Assembly (NCBI RefSeq): GCF_019012925.1
Contig: NZ_JAGIRL010000052.1
Coordinates: 1-16,466 of the forward strand
Origin: Fusobacterium sp.
GTDB taxonomy: Bacteria > Fusobacteriota > Fusobacteriia > Fusobacteriales > Fusobacteriaceae
DNA: 16,466 nt
Direction: 5' to 3'
In this document: in pieces, positions 7,011 through 16,329 of the stretch
How positions within the stretch are numbered: the stretch's first letter is position 1
Layout of the letters: each line of letters begins with the position of its first letter
Translations under genes and position numbers: made by a program
The notes under the pieces: generated by a model
The model's database searches: none
What the model saw: the letters and a program-made list of their open reading frames with translations, nothing else
What the model was told of the DNA's origin: nothing

Positions 7011-7718
7011 ATGTATAAAGTTTTCTCAAAATTATATGATAAATTTATGGAATTTTCAGATTATGGTGCTTGGGAAAAACAAGTTGAAGAGCTTATTGAA
7101 AAAGGAAGTCCAGATGGGAAAAGATTACTAGATATTGGTTGTGGAACTGGGGAACTTCTTTTGAGAATGGCCAAAAATTACCAGTGTGATGGTATGGATA
7201 TCTCTGAAGAGATGTTGAAGATAGCACAGAAAAAACTGAAACATAGAGAGGTAAAACTATTTTTAGGTGACATGGTGGAGTTTGATACAGGATATAGATA
7301 TGATATAATGGTTTCACTTTTTGATACTGTTAATCATCTAGTTTCATTAGAGGAGTTAGAGGAGCACTTCAAAAGTGTCGAAAATTCATTGAACTCAAAT
7401 GGTATATATATATTTGATGTTGTGGATAGAGAATTTATGGAGACAATGTTTCCAGGAGGAGTATTTGTAGATAATAGAAAAGAGATAACTTGTATCTGGG
7501 AACATGAGATAGAAGAGGGTATTGATTATATTGATGCAACATACTTCTTAAAAAATTCTCGTGGTAGTTGGGAGAGACTTAAAGAGTCTTATGCCAAAAA
7601 GATATTTACTCATACAGAGATAGAGGAATGTGCTATTAAAGTTGGTTTAAAAATGATAACAAGAGTGATAAATGATAAGATAGCAGGAAAAAGATCTGTA
7701 TATTTATTGAAAAAATAA
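7011..7718 (+). CDS. Class I SAM-dependent methyltransferase, substrate unknown
   Basis: This 235-residue protein has a Rossmann-type SAM-binding domain: motif I LLDIGCGTGELL (39-50), the acidic end of strand 2 at MDIS (Asp63), the motif GDMVEF (86-91), and YDIMVSLFDTVNHL (97-110) as the strand-4 region. The N-terminal YDKFMEFSDYGAW segment resembles the YqeM-like group of Bacillus. The C-terminal half (about 130-235) forms a mixed domain of the kind found in small-molecule or putative tRNA/quinone methyltransferases, but no diagnostic substrate motif is seen. An AAGGAG site (6999-7004) gives the ATG start, and the gene follows glmM by 15 bases as the last member of the operon. No strong terminator follows; only a very AT-rich 7-bp hairpin overlaps its stop. 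Confidence 0.82.
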   Translation: MYKVFSKLYDKFMEFSDYGAWEKQVEELIEKGSPDGKRLLDIGCGTGELLLRMAKNYQCDGMDISEEMLKIAQKKLKHREVKLFLGDMVEFDTGYRYDIMVSLFDTVNHLVSLEELEEHFKSVENSLNSNGIYIFDVVDREFMETMFPGGVFVDNRKEITCIWEHEIEEGIDYIDATYFLKNSRGSWERLKESYAKKIFTHTEIEECAIKVGLKMITRVINDKIAGKRSVYLLKK

Positions 7719-7770
7719 ATGTTATTTATTACATTATAATAAATAATTTTAGTAAAAAACTATAATAAGT

Positions 7771-7799
7771 TTGACTATTTTTGTTTTATATTATAAAAT
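7771..7799 (+). promoter_or_regulatory. Promoter of the ATP synthase operon
   Basis: TTGACT (7771-7776) and TAAAAT (7794-7799) are separated by exactly 17 bases in the 107-base gap before the operon. The predicted start is near 7806, leaving only about 20 bases of leader. This is the only good promoter seen before the ten atp genes. Confidence 0.82.
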
Positions 7800-7825
7800 T
7801 GTATAGCAAAGAGATGTGAATATGT

Positions 7826-8044
7826 ATGAAATATATCAAATGGATGACAAAAGATACTCTATATGCGTTATCTTTATTAAGTTATTTAGGCTTTTTAATG
7901 GTAGGGAATATACTGTTGTATGTAGGAATATATAAGTTAATAGAGAGGTTTTTTATTAAAAGTACAATTCTATTTATAGCTCTTATTATAGTTGGAGTTA
8001 TAAGTGGATTCTATAATGTATATATGACAATAATGAAAAAATAA
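7826..8044 (+). CDS. AtpZ-like small membrane protein of the atp operon
   Basis: This 72-residue protein has two hydrophobic segments (about 13-36 and 44-66) joined by the short basic stretch KLIERFFIK. That topology, the size and the position directly before atpI match the AtpZ/ATPase gene 1 family found at the head of many atp operons. In such systems AtpZ, with AtpI, has been linked to divalent cation handling or assembly of the c ring. The ATG start has only a poor ribosome binding site, and an ATG-TGA start-stop pair (7814-7819) lies just upstream, suggesting low translation. Other frames with an ATG nearby (7822) do not code a hydrophobic protein and are closed early. Assignment rests on context and topology more than on conserved residues. 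Confidence 0.7.
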   Translation: MKYIKWMTKDTLYALSLLSYLGFLMVGNILLYVGIYKLIERFFIKSTILFIALIIVGVISGFYNVYMTIMKK

Positions 8045-8053
8045 GGTGATTAA

Positions 8054-8431
8054 GTGGACAAGGTAAAAATTTTATTTAAAAGAACCTGGATTACAGCTTT
8101 AGCTATATTAGTCTATGGAGTGATAGTAGGGAGCAAAGAGGTATATTTAGGGATGTTCTCAGGAGCGGTAGTGTCTATTTTAGGACTTTATTTATTATGT
8201 TTAGATGTAAAAAAAATAGTTGCAACACAACAGGGATCATATAAAAGAGGTATATTGGGTTATTTACAGAGATACCTTATATATGGGATTTACTTGGGAG
8301 TGATAGGTAAATTTTTTGGCCTATCAATGATAATATGTTCGGGACTAGGGCTTCTCAATGTGAAAGGTAATATCTTATTGATGGCTCTTTCTGATAAAGT
8401 TTTAAAAATAAGGGATAAAAACCTAAAATAA
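8054..8431 (+). CDS. atpI: ATP synthase accessory protein I
   Basis: This 125-residue membrane protein has about four hydrophobic segments (roughly 11-27, 30-48, 74-92, 94-114) and the position between the AtpZ-like gene and atpB that defines AtpI. In Na+-dependent ATP synthases (Propionigenium modestum, Acetobacterium) AtpI helps assemble the c ring, so a chaperone role for the rotor encoded just downstream is likely. The start is GTG at 8054, with AAGGTGAT (8043-8050) a few bases upstream; no ATG offers a better start. It begins 9 bases after its neighbour and ends 25 bases before atpB. Family sequence conservation is weak in general, so the call leans on topology and synteny. Confidence 0.82.
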   Translation: MDKVKILFKRTWITALAILVYGVIVGSKEVYLGMFSGAVVSILGLYLLCLDVKKIVATQQGSYKRGILGYLQRYLIYGIYLGVIGKFFGLSMIICSGLGLLNVKGNILLMALSDKVLKIRDKNLK

Positions 8432-8456
8432 AACAGAAAGGAGGGTTTAATCGGCA

Positions 8457-9323
8457 ATGAACAAACTAAAAACATTTATTCCAATAGTCATAATAGCAGT
8501 AATTGGAGGAATAGTAAGAAAGCTTAGCTTTATAGAGTTTCAGGTACCCCCTTTGGTAGAAGGACCTAAGGTAGTTTTCTTTATACCATTACCAGAGTTT
8601 CTTCAGAAGATGCCTTTTGCAATGGAATTGGCAAATGGAGGATATGGTTTACCAGTAACAATAACTGTAGTTACTACTTGGTTTTTAATATTTTTTATGT
8701 TTATGTTATTTAGAATTGGAACTAGTAAGCTAGAGGTAATTCCTGGAAAATTACAACTTATTTTAGAGAGCATCTATGCTTTCTTAGATGGAGTAGTAGA
8801 ACAGATGATGGGTTCTTGGAAGAAAAAATATCTATCATATATAGGACCATTATTTCTGTTTATATTTACATCAAATATAATAAGCTTTTTCCCAATTCCT
8901 TGGTTTTCTTTAAGTGATGGACATATTAGTTTTGCACCAGCTTTTAGAACACCAACTTCAGATTTGAATACTACAGTTGGACTAGCACTTTTAACAACAT
9001 TTATGTTCTTAAAAGCAAGTATAAAATCTAATGGAGTTTTAGGATATTTTAAAGGTTTCTTAGCACCAATTCCAATAATGTTACCATTAAATATAGTTGG
9101 TGAATTTGCAAAACCAGTAAATATATCAGTCAGACTTTTTGGTAATGCCTTTGCAGGTGGAGTAATAATGGGTCTTCTATATATGGGAGCTCCAGCAGTA
9201 GTGCCAGCAGCATTACACTTATATTTTGATTTATTCTCAGGACTTGTACAAAGTTTTGTATTTATAATGTTAAGTATGGTATATATTCAAGGTTCTTTAG
9301 GGGATAGTGAATATACAGAATAA
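8457..9323 (+). CDS. atpB: ATP synthase Fo subunit a
   Basis: This 288-residue stator subunit forms the two half-channels for the coupling ion beside the c ring. The essential arginine is Arg226 in VNISVRLFGNAFAGG, nearly the same number as the Arg227 reported for the P. modestum Na+ enzyme. Other family segments are LFLFIFTSNIISFFPIP (132-148), PTSDLNTTVGLAL (166-178), and the last helix with LFSGLVQSFVFIMLSMVYI (259-277). Five or six membrane helices are expected. An AAAGGAGGG site lies 12 bases before the ATG, slightly farther than usual, and no nearer in-frame start exists. It is followed after 30 bases by atpE. Confidence 0.96.
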   Translation: MNKLKTFIPIVIIAVIGGIVRKLSFIEFQVPPLVEGPKVVFFIPLPEFLQKMPFAMELANGGYGLPVTITVVTTWFLIFFMFMLFRIGTSKLEVIPGKLQLILESIYAFLDGVVEQMMGSWKKKYLSYIGPLFLFIFTSNIISFFPIPWFSLSDGHISFAPAFRTPTSDLNTTVGLALLTTFMFLKASIKSNGVLGYFKGFLAPIPIMLPLNIVGEFAKPVNISVRLFGNAFAGGVIMGLLYMGAPAVVPAALHLYFDLFSGLVQSFVFIMLSMVYIQGSLGDSEYTE

Positions 9324-9326
9324 TAA

Positions 9327-9626
<300 letters not shown>

Positions 9627-9631
9627 TCCTT

Positions 9632-9659
9632 TAATCAGTAAAGAAAAAAGAACTGATTA
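9632..9659 (+). promoter_or_regulatory. Intercistronic hairpin between atpE and atpF
   Basis: TAATCAGT (9632-9639) pairs perfectly with ACTGATTA (9652-9659) around a 12-base purine loop, and no T-run follows. It stands in the longest gap of the operon (57 bases), just after the gene whose product is needed in most copies, and 8 bases before the strong atpF ribosome binding site. A role in mRNA processing or in protecting the atpE message is inferred, not shown. Confidence 0.5.
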
Positions 9660-9667
9660 TCATTTGG

Positions 9668-9676
9668 AAAGGAGGT
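9668..9676 (+). promoter_or_regulatory. Ribosome binding site fixing the TTG start of atpF
   Basis: AAAGGAGGT ends 7 bases before the TTG at 9684. The first in-frame ATG (9699) would be more than 20 bases from it, too far, so the TTG is the likely start. Confidence 0.85.
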
Positions 9677-9683
9677 AGAAAAT

Positions 9684-10190
9684 TTGGCGACAACAACAAT
9701 GCCAGTAGTATCAGTAGATATAAATATGTTCTGGCAGATAATAAACTTTTTTATACTTGTTTTTGTATTTAACAAGTATTTCAAAAAACCTTTAGGTAAA
9801 ATGTTAGACAGTAGAAAAGAAAAGATAACTAGCGATTTAAGAGAAGCTGATGAAAATAAAAAAGCAGCATTAAAACTTCAAAAAGAATCTGAAGATATTT
9901 TAAGAAAAGCTAAAATCGAAGCAAATGAGATATTAAAAACAGCTGAAAAGAAAGCTGATGAGAGAAGAGAAGATATATTGAGTGAGGCAAAAACTCAAAG
10001 AGAAAAAATATTAAAAACTGCAGAGATGGAAGCTCTTAAGATAAAAACAGATGCTAAAGAGATGTTACAAGAGGAAGTTAAAGTTCTTGCAGTTCAATTA
10101 GCAGAAAAGCTTATTGAAGAGAGAATAAATCCAAAAATCGAGTCTACCTTAATAGATGAGTTTATAGAAGGGGTAGGGGAAGAGAAATGA
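9684..10190 (+). CDS. atpF: ATP synthase Fo subunit b
   Basis: This 168-residue subunit is the peripheral stalk that holds F1 to subunit a. One membrane helix near the N-terminus (about 14-31, INMFWQIINFFILVFVFNKYF) is followed by a long, charged, almost unbroken helix (about 35-150), rich in Lys, Glu and Ala with the right-handed coiled-coil character of b dimers. Only one b gene is present, so a homodimer is expected. The start is TTG, chosen because of the strong AAAGGAGGT site just upstream. Its stop overlaps the atpH ATG by 4 bases (ATGA, 10187-10190), pointing to coupled translation. Confidence 0.96.
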   Translation: MATTTMPVVSVDINMFWQIINFFILVFVFNKYFKKPLGKMLDSRKEKITSDLREADENKKAALKLQKESEDILRKAKIEANEILKTAEKKADERREDILSEAKTQREKILKTAEMEALKIKTDAKEMLQEEVKVLAVQLAEKLIEERINPKIESTLIDEFIEGVGEEK

Positions 10191-10711
10191 TAGCTAACCA
10201 AGTAGGAAGAAGATATGCTGAAGCTATTTATGAAATCGCAGTTTCTACTGATAAAGTAAAAGAGATATATGAAGCATTAAATCAGATGATGGAGCTTTAT
10301 AAAAATGATAATGATTTTAAAACTTTTATAACTCACCCTCTAATAGAGTTGGATGAGAAAAAGAAAGTTTTAAAAGAGATGTTCAAAAATTCTGGAGAAA
10401 CAATCCAAAATATAGTTTTTTATATTTTAGATAAAAAAAGAATGGAGAACATAAGAAATATAACAGCAGAATACTTAAAAATATACTATGAGAAAAATAA
10501 AATTCTTGATGTAGAAGCTATATTTGCTGTTGAGCCTACTGAAGCTCAAAAGGCTAAATTGATAGAAAAATTAGAAAAGAAAACTGGTAAAAAAGTTAAA
10601 CTAGTTACTAAAGTGGATAGAGCTATTTTAGGAGGAGGTATCATAAGAATAGGTGATACTGTAATCGATGGATCTATACGTAAAGAATTAGAAAATATTA
10701 AAAAGAAATAA
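10187..10711 (+). CDS. atpH: ATP synthase F1 subunit delta
   Basis: This 174-residue subunit (OSCP homologue) sits on top of F1 and ties the alpha N-termini to the b stalk. The N-terminal helical domain starts with NQVGRRYAEAIYEIA (3-17), the classic delta opening. The C-terminal part contains EPTEAQKAKLIEKLEKKTGKKV (about 117-138) followed by DRAILGGGIIRIGDTVIDGSIRKELENIK (about 144-172), the most conserved stretch of the family. No separate strong ribosome binding site is seen; the ATG overlaps the atpF stop, so its output is probably linked to atpF. Confidence 0.95.
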   Translation: MIANQVGRRYAEAIYEIAVSTDKVKEIYEALNQMMELYKNDNDFKTFITHPLIELDEKKKVLKEMFKNSGETIQNIVFYILDKKRMENIRNITAEYLKIYYEKNKILDVEAIFAVEPTEAQKAKLIEKLEKKTGKKVKLVTKVDRAILGGGIIRIGDTVIDGSIRKELENIKKK

Positions 10712-10722
10712 TGATTTGTAAC

Positions 10723-10729
10723 AGGAGGT
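10723..10729 (+). promoter_or_regulatory. Ribosome binding site fixing the TTG start of atpA
   Basis: A perfect AGGAGGT lies 9 bases before TTG at 10739. The first in-frame ATG is about 48 codons later, inside the conserved N-terminal domain, so TTG must be the start. Confidence 0.88.
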
Positions 10730-10738
10730 GTAAATCAG

Positions 10739-12241
10739 TTGAACATTAGACCAGAAGAGATTAGCAGCATAATAAAAAATGAGATTGAGAACTATAAAAA
10801 AAGTCTTGATATAAAAACTTCAGGTTCAGTGTTAGAGGTAGGAGACGGTATTGCTAGAATCTACGGATTAAGTAGTGCAATGTCAGGAGAACTTCTAGAA
10901 TTCCCTCACGGAGTTATGGGAATGGCACTTAACTTGGAAGAGGATAACGTTGGAGCCGTTATTCTAGGAGACTTCTCTCTTATAAAAGAGGGAGATGAAG
11001 TCAAAGCTACTGGAAGAGTTGTTTCAGTTCCAGCTGGGGAAACTATGCTAGGAAGAGTAGTTAATGCCCTTGGAGAACCAATTGATGGAAAAGGTGAAAT
11101 AAAACCTGAAAAATACATGGAGATCGAGAGAAAAGCCTCAGGAATTATCTCGAGAAAACCTGTATCAGAGCCACTACAAACAGGAATTAAATCTATAGAT
11201 GGAATGGTACCTATTGGTAGAGGACAAAGGGAATTAATTATCGGAGATAGACAAACAGGAAAGACAGCTATAGCTATTGATGCTATTATCAACCAAAAAG
11301 GAACAGGAGTAAAGTGTATTTATGTTGCTATTGGACAAAAGAGATCAACTGTAGCACAAATTTATAAGAAATTAGAAGATGCAGGGGCAATGGAGTATAC
11401 AACTATCGTTGCTGCAACAGCTTCTGAAGCTGCACCATTACAGTATATGGCACCATACTCAGGAGTAGCTATGGGAGAGTACTTTATGGATAAGGGAGAG
11501 CACGTATTAATAATATATGATGATCTTTCTAAACATGCAGTTGCTTATAGAGAGATGTCACTACTACTTAAAAGACCACCTGGAAGAGAAGCTTATCCAG
11601 GAGACGTATTCTATTTACACTCAAGATTACTAGAGAGAGCAGCAAAATTATCAGATAAATTAGGTGGAGGATCAATTACTGCCCTTCCTATAATTGAAAC
11701 ACAAGCTGGGGACGTATCAGCATATATTCCTACAAACGTAATTTCAATTACAGATGGACAGATATTCCTAGATTCACAACTATTTAACTCAGGATTTAGA
11801 CCAGCTATTAACGCAGGTATTTCAGTTTCAAGGGTTGGAGGATCAGCTCAAATAAAAGCTATGAAACAAGTTGCTGCAAAAGTAAAACTTGAATTAGCAC
11901 AATACAATGAGTTATTAACATTTGCTCAATTTGGATCAGATCTAGATAAAGCAACAAAAGCTCAATTAGAGAGAGGTCACAGAATAATGGAGATCTTAAA
12001 ACAAGCTCAATACAAACCATATGTTGTAGAAGAGCAAGTAGTAGCTTTCTTTGCTTTAATCAATGGATTCTTAGATAGCATTGAACTAGATAAAGTTAGA
12101 AGATTCGAATCAGAATTAATAACTGAACTAAGAAATACAACAGGTATTTTAGATGAAATTAGAGAGAAAAAAGCCCTTGATAAAGAGCTTGAAGCTAAAT
12201 TAGGAGATGCTATCGAAGCATTCAAAAAGAATTTTAATTAG
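10739..12241 (+). CDS. atpA: ATP synthase F1 subunit alpha
   Basis: This 500-residue non-catalytic nucleotide-binding subunit alternates with beta in the F1 hexamer. The N-terminal helix ([16 protein letters not shown], 4-19) contacts delta; the beta-barrel domain follows. The P-loop GDRQTGKT spans 169-176 with Lys175, then GQKRSTVAQ, the Walker B region [38 protein letters not shown], and the arginine-finger region [14 protein letters not shown] to [11 protein letters not shown]. Length and order are standard. The start codon is TTG with a perfect AGGAGGT site, so the rare start is offset by strong ribosome binding. C-ending codons (GAC, TTC, AAC) are more frequent than in the metabolic operon, in line with high expression. 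Confidence 0.98.
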   Translation: MNIRPEEISSIIKNEIENYKKSLDIKTSGSVLEVGDGIARIYGLSSAMSGELLEFPHGVMGMALNLEEDNVGAVILGDFSLIKEGDEVKATGRVVSVPAGETMLGRVVNALGEPIDGKGEIKPEKYMEIERKASGIISRKPVSEPLQTGIKSIDGMVPIGRGQRELIIGDRQTGKTAIAIDAIINQKGTGVKCIYVAIGQKRSTVAQIYKKLEDAGAMEYTTIVAATASEAAPLQYMAPYSGVAMGEYFMDKGEHVLIIYDDLSKHAVAYREMSLLLKRPPGREAYPGDVFYLHSRLLERAAKLSDKLGGGSITALPIIETQAGDVSAYIPTNVISITDGQIFLDSQLFNSGFRPAINAGISVSRVGGSAQIKAMKQVAAKVKLELAQYNELLTFAQFGSDLDKATKAQLERGHRIMEILKQAQYKPYVVEEQVVAFFALINGFLDSIELDKVRRFESELITELRNTTGILDEIREKKALDKELEAKLGDAIEAFKKNFN

Positions 12242-12255
12242 AAAGAGGTGAGAAA

Positions 12256-13107
12256 ATGGCTGGAGCTAAAGAGATAAGAAATAGAATAAAGAGTGTTCAG
12301 TCTACTCACCAAATTACTAAAGCTATGGAGATAGTTTCCACTACAAAATTTAAAAGATTTTCAGCTCTAGTTGTTAAATCTAGACCTTTTGCTGAAAGTA
12401 TCCAAACTATACTTTCAAATATAGCAGCAGGGATAAAAAGTGAAAGACACCCTCTTTTTGATGGAAGAGAAGAGGTAAAAAAAATAGGTGTGATAGTTAT
12501 GACTTCTGACACAGGACTTTGTGGAAGTTTTAACCATGCAACTTTAAAAGAGTTAGAAAAGATAAGACAAGCAAATAGTGGAAAAGAGGTTTCAGTAATT
12601 GCTATCGGAAAAAAATCTAGAGATTACTGTACTAAGAGAAATTATGATTTAAAAGCTAGTTATGTACAATTAATTCCTGAGACAATGGGAAAAAAGGCAC
12701 AGGAGATCAGTGAAAATATTGTAGAGTATTACTATGAAAATATTTTTGATGAAGTGTATGTAATCTATAATAAATTTATATCAGCTCTTAGAAGTGATTT
12801 AACTGTTAAAAGACTTATTCCAATAGAGAGAGTAGAAGCTAAAGAAAATACTTCATATATTTTTGAACCAGATGCAGAGACTATATTATCTGCACTTCTT
12901 CCAAAATATTTAAATGTTGAGATCTATCAAGCATTACTAAACAATGCTGCAAGTGAGCATTCTGCTAGAAAAAATTCAATGAAAAGTGCTACTGAAAACG
13001 CAGAAGAGATGATAACAATGCTTAATTTGAAGTATAACAGAGAGAGACAAGCTGCAATTACACAAGAGATCACAGAGATTGTTGGAGGAGCAGCAGCTTT
13101 AAATTAA
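12256..13107 (+). CDS. atpG: ATP synthase F1 subunit gamma
   Basis: This 283-residue central shaft rotates inside the alpha/beta hexamer and is bolted to the c ring through epsilon. The N-terminal helix carries [31 protein letters not shown] (4-34) and the C-terminal helix carries [43 protein letters not shown] (about 240-282), the two strands of the coiled coil and the best conserved parts of the family. The middle Rossmann-like part contains [13 protein letters not shown] (about 83-95). AAAGAGGTG precedes the ATG start; the gap to atpA is 14 bases. Nothing unusual in length. Confidence 0.97.
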   Translation: MAGAKEIRNRIKSVQSTHQITKAMEIVSTTKFKRFSALVVKSRPFAESIQTILSNIAAGIKSERHPLFDGREEVKKIGVIVMTSDTGLCGSFNHATLKELEKIRQANSGKEVSVIAIGKKSRDYCTKRNYDLKASYVQLIPETMGKKAQEISENIVEYYYENIFDEVYVIYNKFISALRSDLTVKRLIPIERVEAKENTSYIFEPDAETILSALLPKYLNVEIYQALLNNAASEHSARKNSMKSATENAEEMITMLNLKYNRERQAAITQEITEIVGGAAALN

Positions 13108-14526
<1,419 letters not shown>

Positions 14527-14528
14527 TT

Positions 14529-14933
14529 ATGGCTACATTTAAAATTAAAGTTGTAACTTATGAGGAAAAAGTACTTGAGCAAGAGGCTGACTTTGCCTTA
14601 GTAAGAACAACAGAGGGGAATATGGGAATACTTCCTAATCACTCTCCTTTTATTGCAGGACTTAGTACAGGAGAGATGAAAGTAAGACTTGATGGAAAAG
14701 AGGATAAATACTTTATTTCAGAGGGATTACTTGAAATTTCTAACAATGTGGTAACTATTATAGCTAACGAAGCTATACCAAGTGATAAACTTGATATAGA
14801 GAGAGCTAAAAGAGAGGTAGAGGAGCTAAAAGCAAAATTAGCTAAATTACAAGAGGATAAAGATATTCTTTTAACTCAAAAAAATCTACATAAAGCATTG
14901 ATGAAAGTACAAGTTGCTGAAAAACTTTTATAA
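14529..14933 (+). CDS. atpC: ATP synthase F1 subunit epsilon
   Basis: This 134-residue subunit of the central stalk joins gamma to the c ring and can slow ATP hydrolysis. The N-terminal beta-sandwich (about 1-84) shows LVRTTEGNMGILPNHSPFIAGLSTGEMKV, the standard family motif. The C-terminal part (about 87-134, LDIERAKREVEELKAKLAKLQEDKD onward) is the pair of inhibitory helices. It is the last gene of the operon; a purine-rich AAAGGGGAT inside the end of atpD serves as ribosome binding site. A strong terminator follows 10 bases later. Confidence 0.96.
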   Translation: MATFKIKVVTYEEKVLEQEADFALVRTTEGNMGILPNHSPFIAGLSTGEMKVRLDGKEDKYFISEGLLEISNNVVTIIANEAIPSDKLDIERAKREVEELKAKLAKLQEDKDILLTQKNLHKALMKVQVAEKLL

Positions 14934-14943
14934 AAAATAATTG

Positions 14944-14997
14944 AAGCTGTTACAAATTGTATTCTTAAAAAGAGTATAGTTTGAACAGCTTTTTTTA
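14944..14997 (+). terminator. Long hairpin terminator of the ATP synthase operon
   Basis: AAGCTGTT (14944-14951) pairs with AACAGCTT (14984-14991), and inside it 14953-14966 pairs with 14970-14983 including three G-U pairs. One A (14952) is bulged and the loop has only three A residues. The stem of about 22 pairs runs into seven T. It closes the atp operon. Confidence 0.92.
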
Positions 14998-15025
14998 ATA
15001 CTTCGTAAATAATCTAAATAAAATC

Positions 15026-15055
15026 TTGAAAATTTAGAAAAGTTCGTTATATAAT
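15026..15055 (+). promoter_or_regulatory. Promoter of the glucokinase gene
   Basis: TTGAAA (15026-15031) and a perfect TATAAT (15050-15055) are 18 bases apart. The start would be near 15062, leaving an AT-rich leader of about 105 bases before the gene. A second, weaker TAAAAT at 15133-15138 without a good -35 box might add a shorter transcript. No clear operator repeat was seen in the leader. Confidence 0.7.
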
Positions 15056-15166
15056 TAATGGTGAAAATCCAAATTAAAAGATGAAATTTAAAACAAATTA
15101 TAAAATTAGTGAACTTATTTTAAATGTTGTTATAAAATAGATTACAGTGTTAATTAAGGAGGAGTT

Positions 15167-16120
15167 ATGAAGTATTTTGTAGGAATTGATATTGGAGGAA
15201 CAAATGTTGAAATAGGACTTTCAGATAATACTGGAAAAATTTTAGGAAAGAAAAGTATGAAAACAGAGTCTAAAAAGGGAGCTGAGGATACTTTTAATAG
15301 AATTTGGAAGAAGACACAGGAGTTAGCCAAGGATTTAGAAATTGATATATCGGAGATTGAAGCAATTGGAATGGGAATACCAGGACCTGTTGTAGAAAAT
15401 TCAATTGTAAAGATTGCTGCTAATTTTTCTTGGGGAAATGATTTCAATGCTAAAGAATTGATGGAAAGAGTATCTGGAAAATTAGTAAAAGTAGAGAATG
15501 ACGTGAAGGTAATATCTTTAGGAGAGGCACTTTTTGGTGCTGGAAGAGGATATAAGAACAGTATAACAATACCTATTGGAACAGGGATAGCAGCTGGAAT
15601 AATAGTTGATGGGAAGATAGTAAATGGAGCAGGAGGAATAGCTGGAGAGTTTGGACATATAGTTATAGAAAAAGATGGTTATAACTGTGGTTGTGGATTG
15701 AAGGGATGTTTAGAGACTTATTGTTCAGCAACAGGGATTGTTAGAGAGGGAAAAAGAAGATTGAGTGAGGATAAAAGTGGTAGATTATATGAGTGTATAG
15801 CTGGAGATCTTGAGAAGTTAGAAGCTAAACAGATATTTGATCTAGCTAAATCAGGAGATAAACTATGTAATGAGATAGTTGATTTTTTTGCTGAGAAATT
15901 AGCTCAAGGAATAGGAGTACTTTTAAATTTGTTGAATCCTGAAGTGATTATACTTTGTGGTGGTGTTGCCAAGGCTGGGGATATTATAGTGGAGAGAGTA
16001 AAGAGATTTCTTCCTAAGTATGCTTTAAGTTTGACATTGGATAATTTAGTTTTCTCTTTTGGAGAGCTAGAGGAGGAAGCAGGAATAAAAGGGGCGATAG
16101 CTCTTGTAATTGAAAAATAA
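15167..16120 (+). CDS. glk: ROK-family glucokinase
   Basis: This 317-residue cytosolic kinase probably phosphorylates glucose to glucose-6-phosphate with ATP. The ATP-binding motif DIGGTN (8-13) is at the N-terminus, and IGMGIPGPV (67-75) follows. The catalytic Asp112 lies in VENDVKVISLGEALFGAG. The zinc site of ROK kinases is complete: GEFGH with His164 and the Cys174, Cys176, Cys181 cluster in CGCGLKGCLE. The second phosphate/adenosine motif reads PEVIILCGGVAKAG near the C-terminus. There is no DNA-binding domain, so it is a kinase and not a ROK repressor. AAGGAGGAG precedes the ATG. ROK members also act on fructose, mannose or N-acetyl sugars, and specificity cannot be proved here. The ABC transporter gene downstream suggests use of sugars taken up unphosphorylated. 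Confidence 0.92.
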   Translation: MKYFVGIDIGGTNVEIGLSDNTGKILGKKSMKTESKKGAEDTFNRIWKKTQELAKDLEIDISEIEAIGMGIPGPVVENSIVKIAANFSWGNDFNAKELMERVSGKLVKVENDVKVISLGEALFGAGRGYKNSITIPIGTGIAAGIIVDGKIVNGAGGIAGEFGHIVIEKDGYNCGCGLKGCLETYCSATGIVREGKRRLSEDKSGRLYECIAGDLEKLEAKQIFDLAKSGDKLCNEIVDFFAEKLAQGIGVLLNLLNPEVIILCGGVAKAGDIIVERVKRFLPKYALSLTLDNLVFSFGELEEEAGIKGAIALVIEK

Positions 16121-16166
16121 AAATAAAACTACATTTTCTTATTCAAGAAAAATGTAGTTTTATTTT
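16120..16166 (+). terminator. Terminator of the glucokinase gene, possibly bidirectional
   Basis: A stem of about 21 pairs joins 16120-16140 with 16145-16166, with one extra A on the 3' arm, across an ATTC loop. Its A-rich outer arm and T-rich outer arm mean that transcripts from either strand would end in a U-rich tract. The stop codon of the glucokinase gene touches the first base of the stem. Confidence 0.85.
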
Positions 16167-16230
16167 GACAAGAAACAATATTGAATATACTGAAAATAAA
16201 TATTACTTACATTAAAAAAACATTTTATCA

Positions 16231-16259
16231 TTGACAATAGATAAAAAAAGATGTAAAAT
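16231..16259 (+). promoter_or_regulatory. Promoter of the ABC transporter ATPase gene
   Basis: A perfect TTGACA (16231-16236), 17 bases, then TAAAAT (16254-16259). The predicted start is near 16266, within an imperfect inverted repeat TTGTTG (16261-16266)/CAACAG (16278-16283) that could be a small leader hairpin or an operator. A second TTGACA at 16165-16170 has a TATACT only 15 bases away and is less likely to work. Confidence 0.82.
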
Positions 16260-16329
16260 TTTGTTGAAAGGTACGGACAACAGAATGAATGAAAATAGTA
16301 AAAAATAAACTGAAATTGGAGGCTATTAG

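Noticed and set aside
7714..7730. AATAAAT/ATTTATT hairpin after the methyltransferase gene
   Set aside because: Only A-T pairs, a three-base loop, and no real T-run after it; too weak to call a terminator.
7822..7900. Alternative frame starting at ATG 7822 (or GTG 7816) over the AtpZ-like gene
   Set aside because: It closes after about 40 codons and lacks the two clean membrane segments of the frame starting at 7826.
10906..11292. 128-codon open frame on the minus strand inside atpA
   Set aside because: Antisense shadow of a conserved coding region, with composition typical of the complement of AGA/GGA-rich frames.
16178..16188. Palindrome ATATTGAATAT upstream of the ABC ATPase promoter
   Set aside because: Short and fully A/T apart from its centre; such palindromes are common in this base composition.
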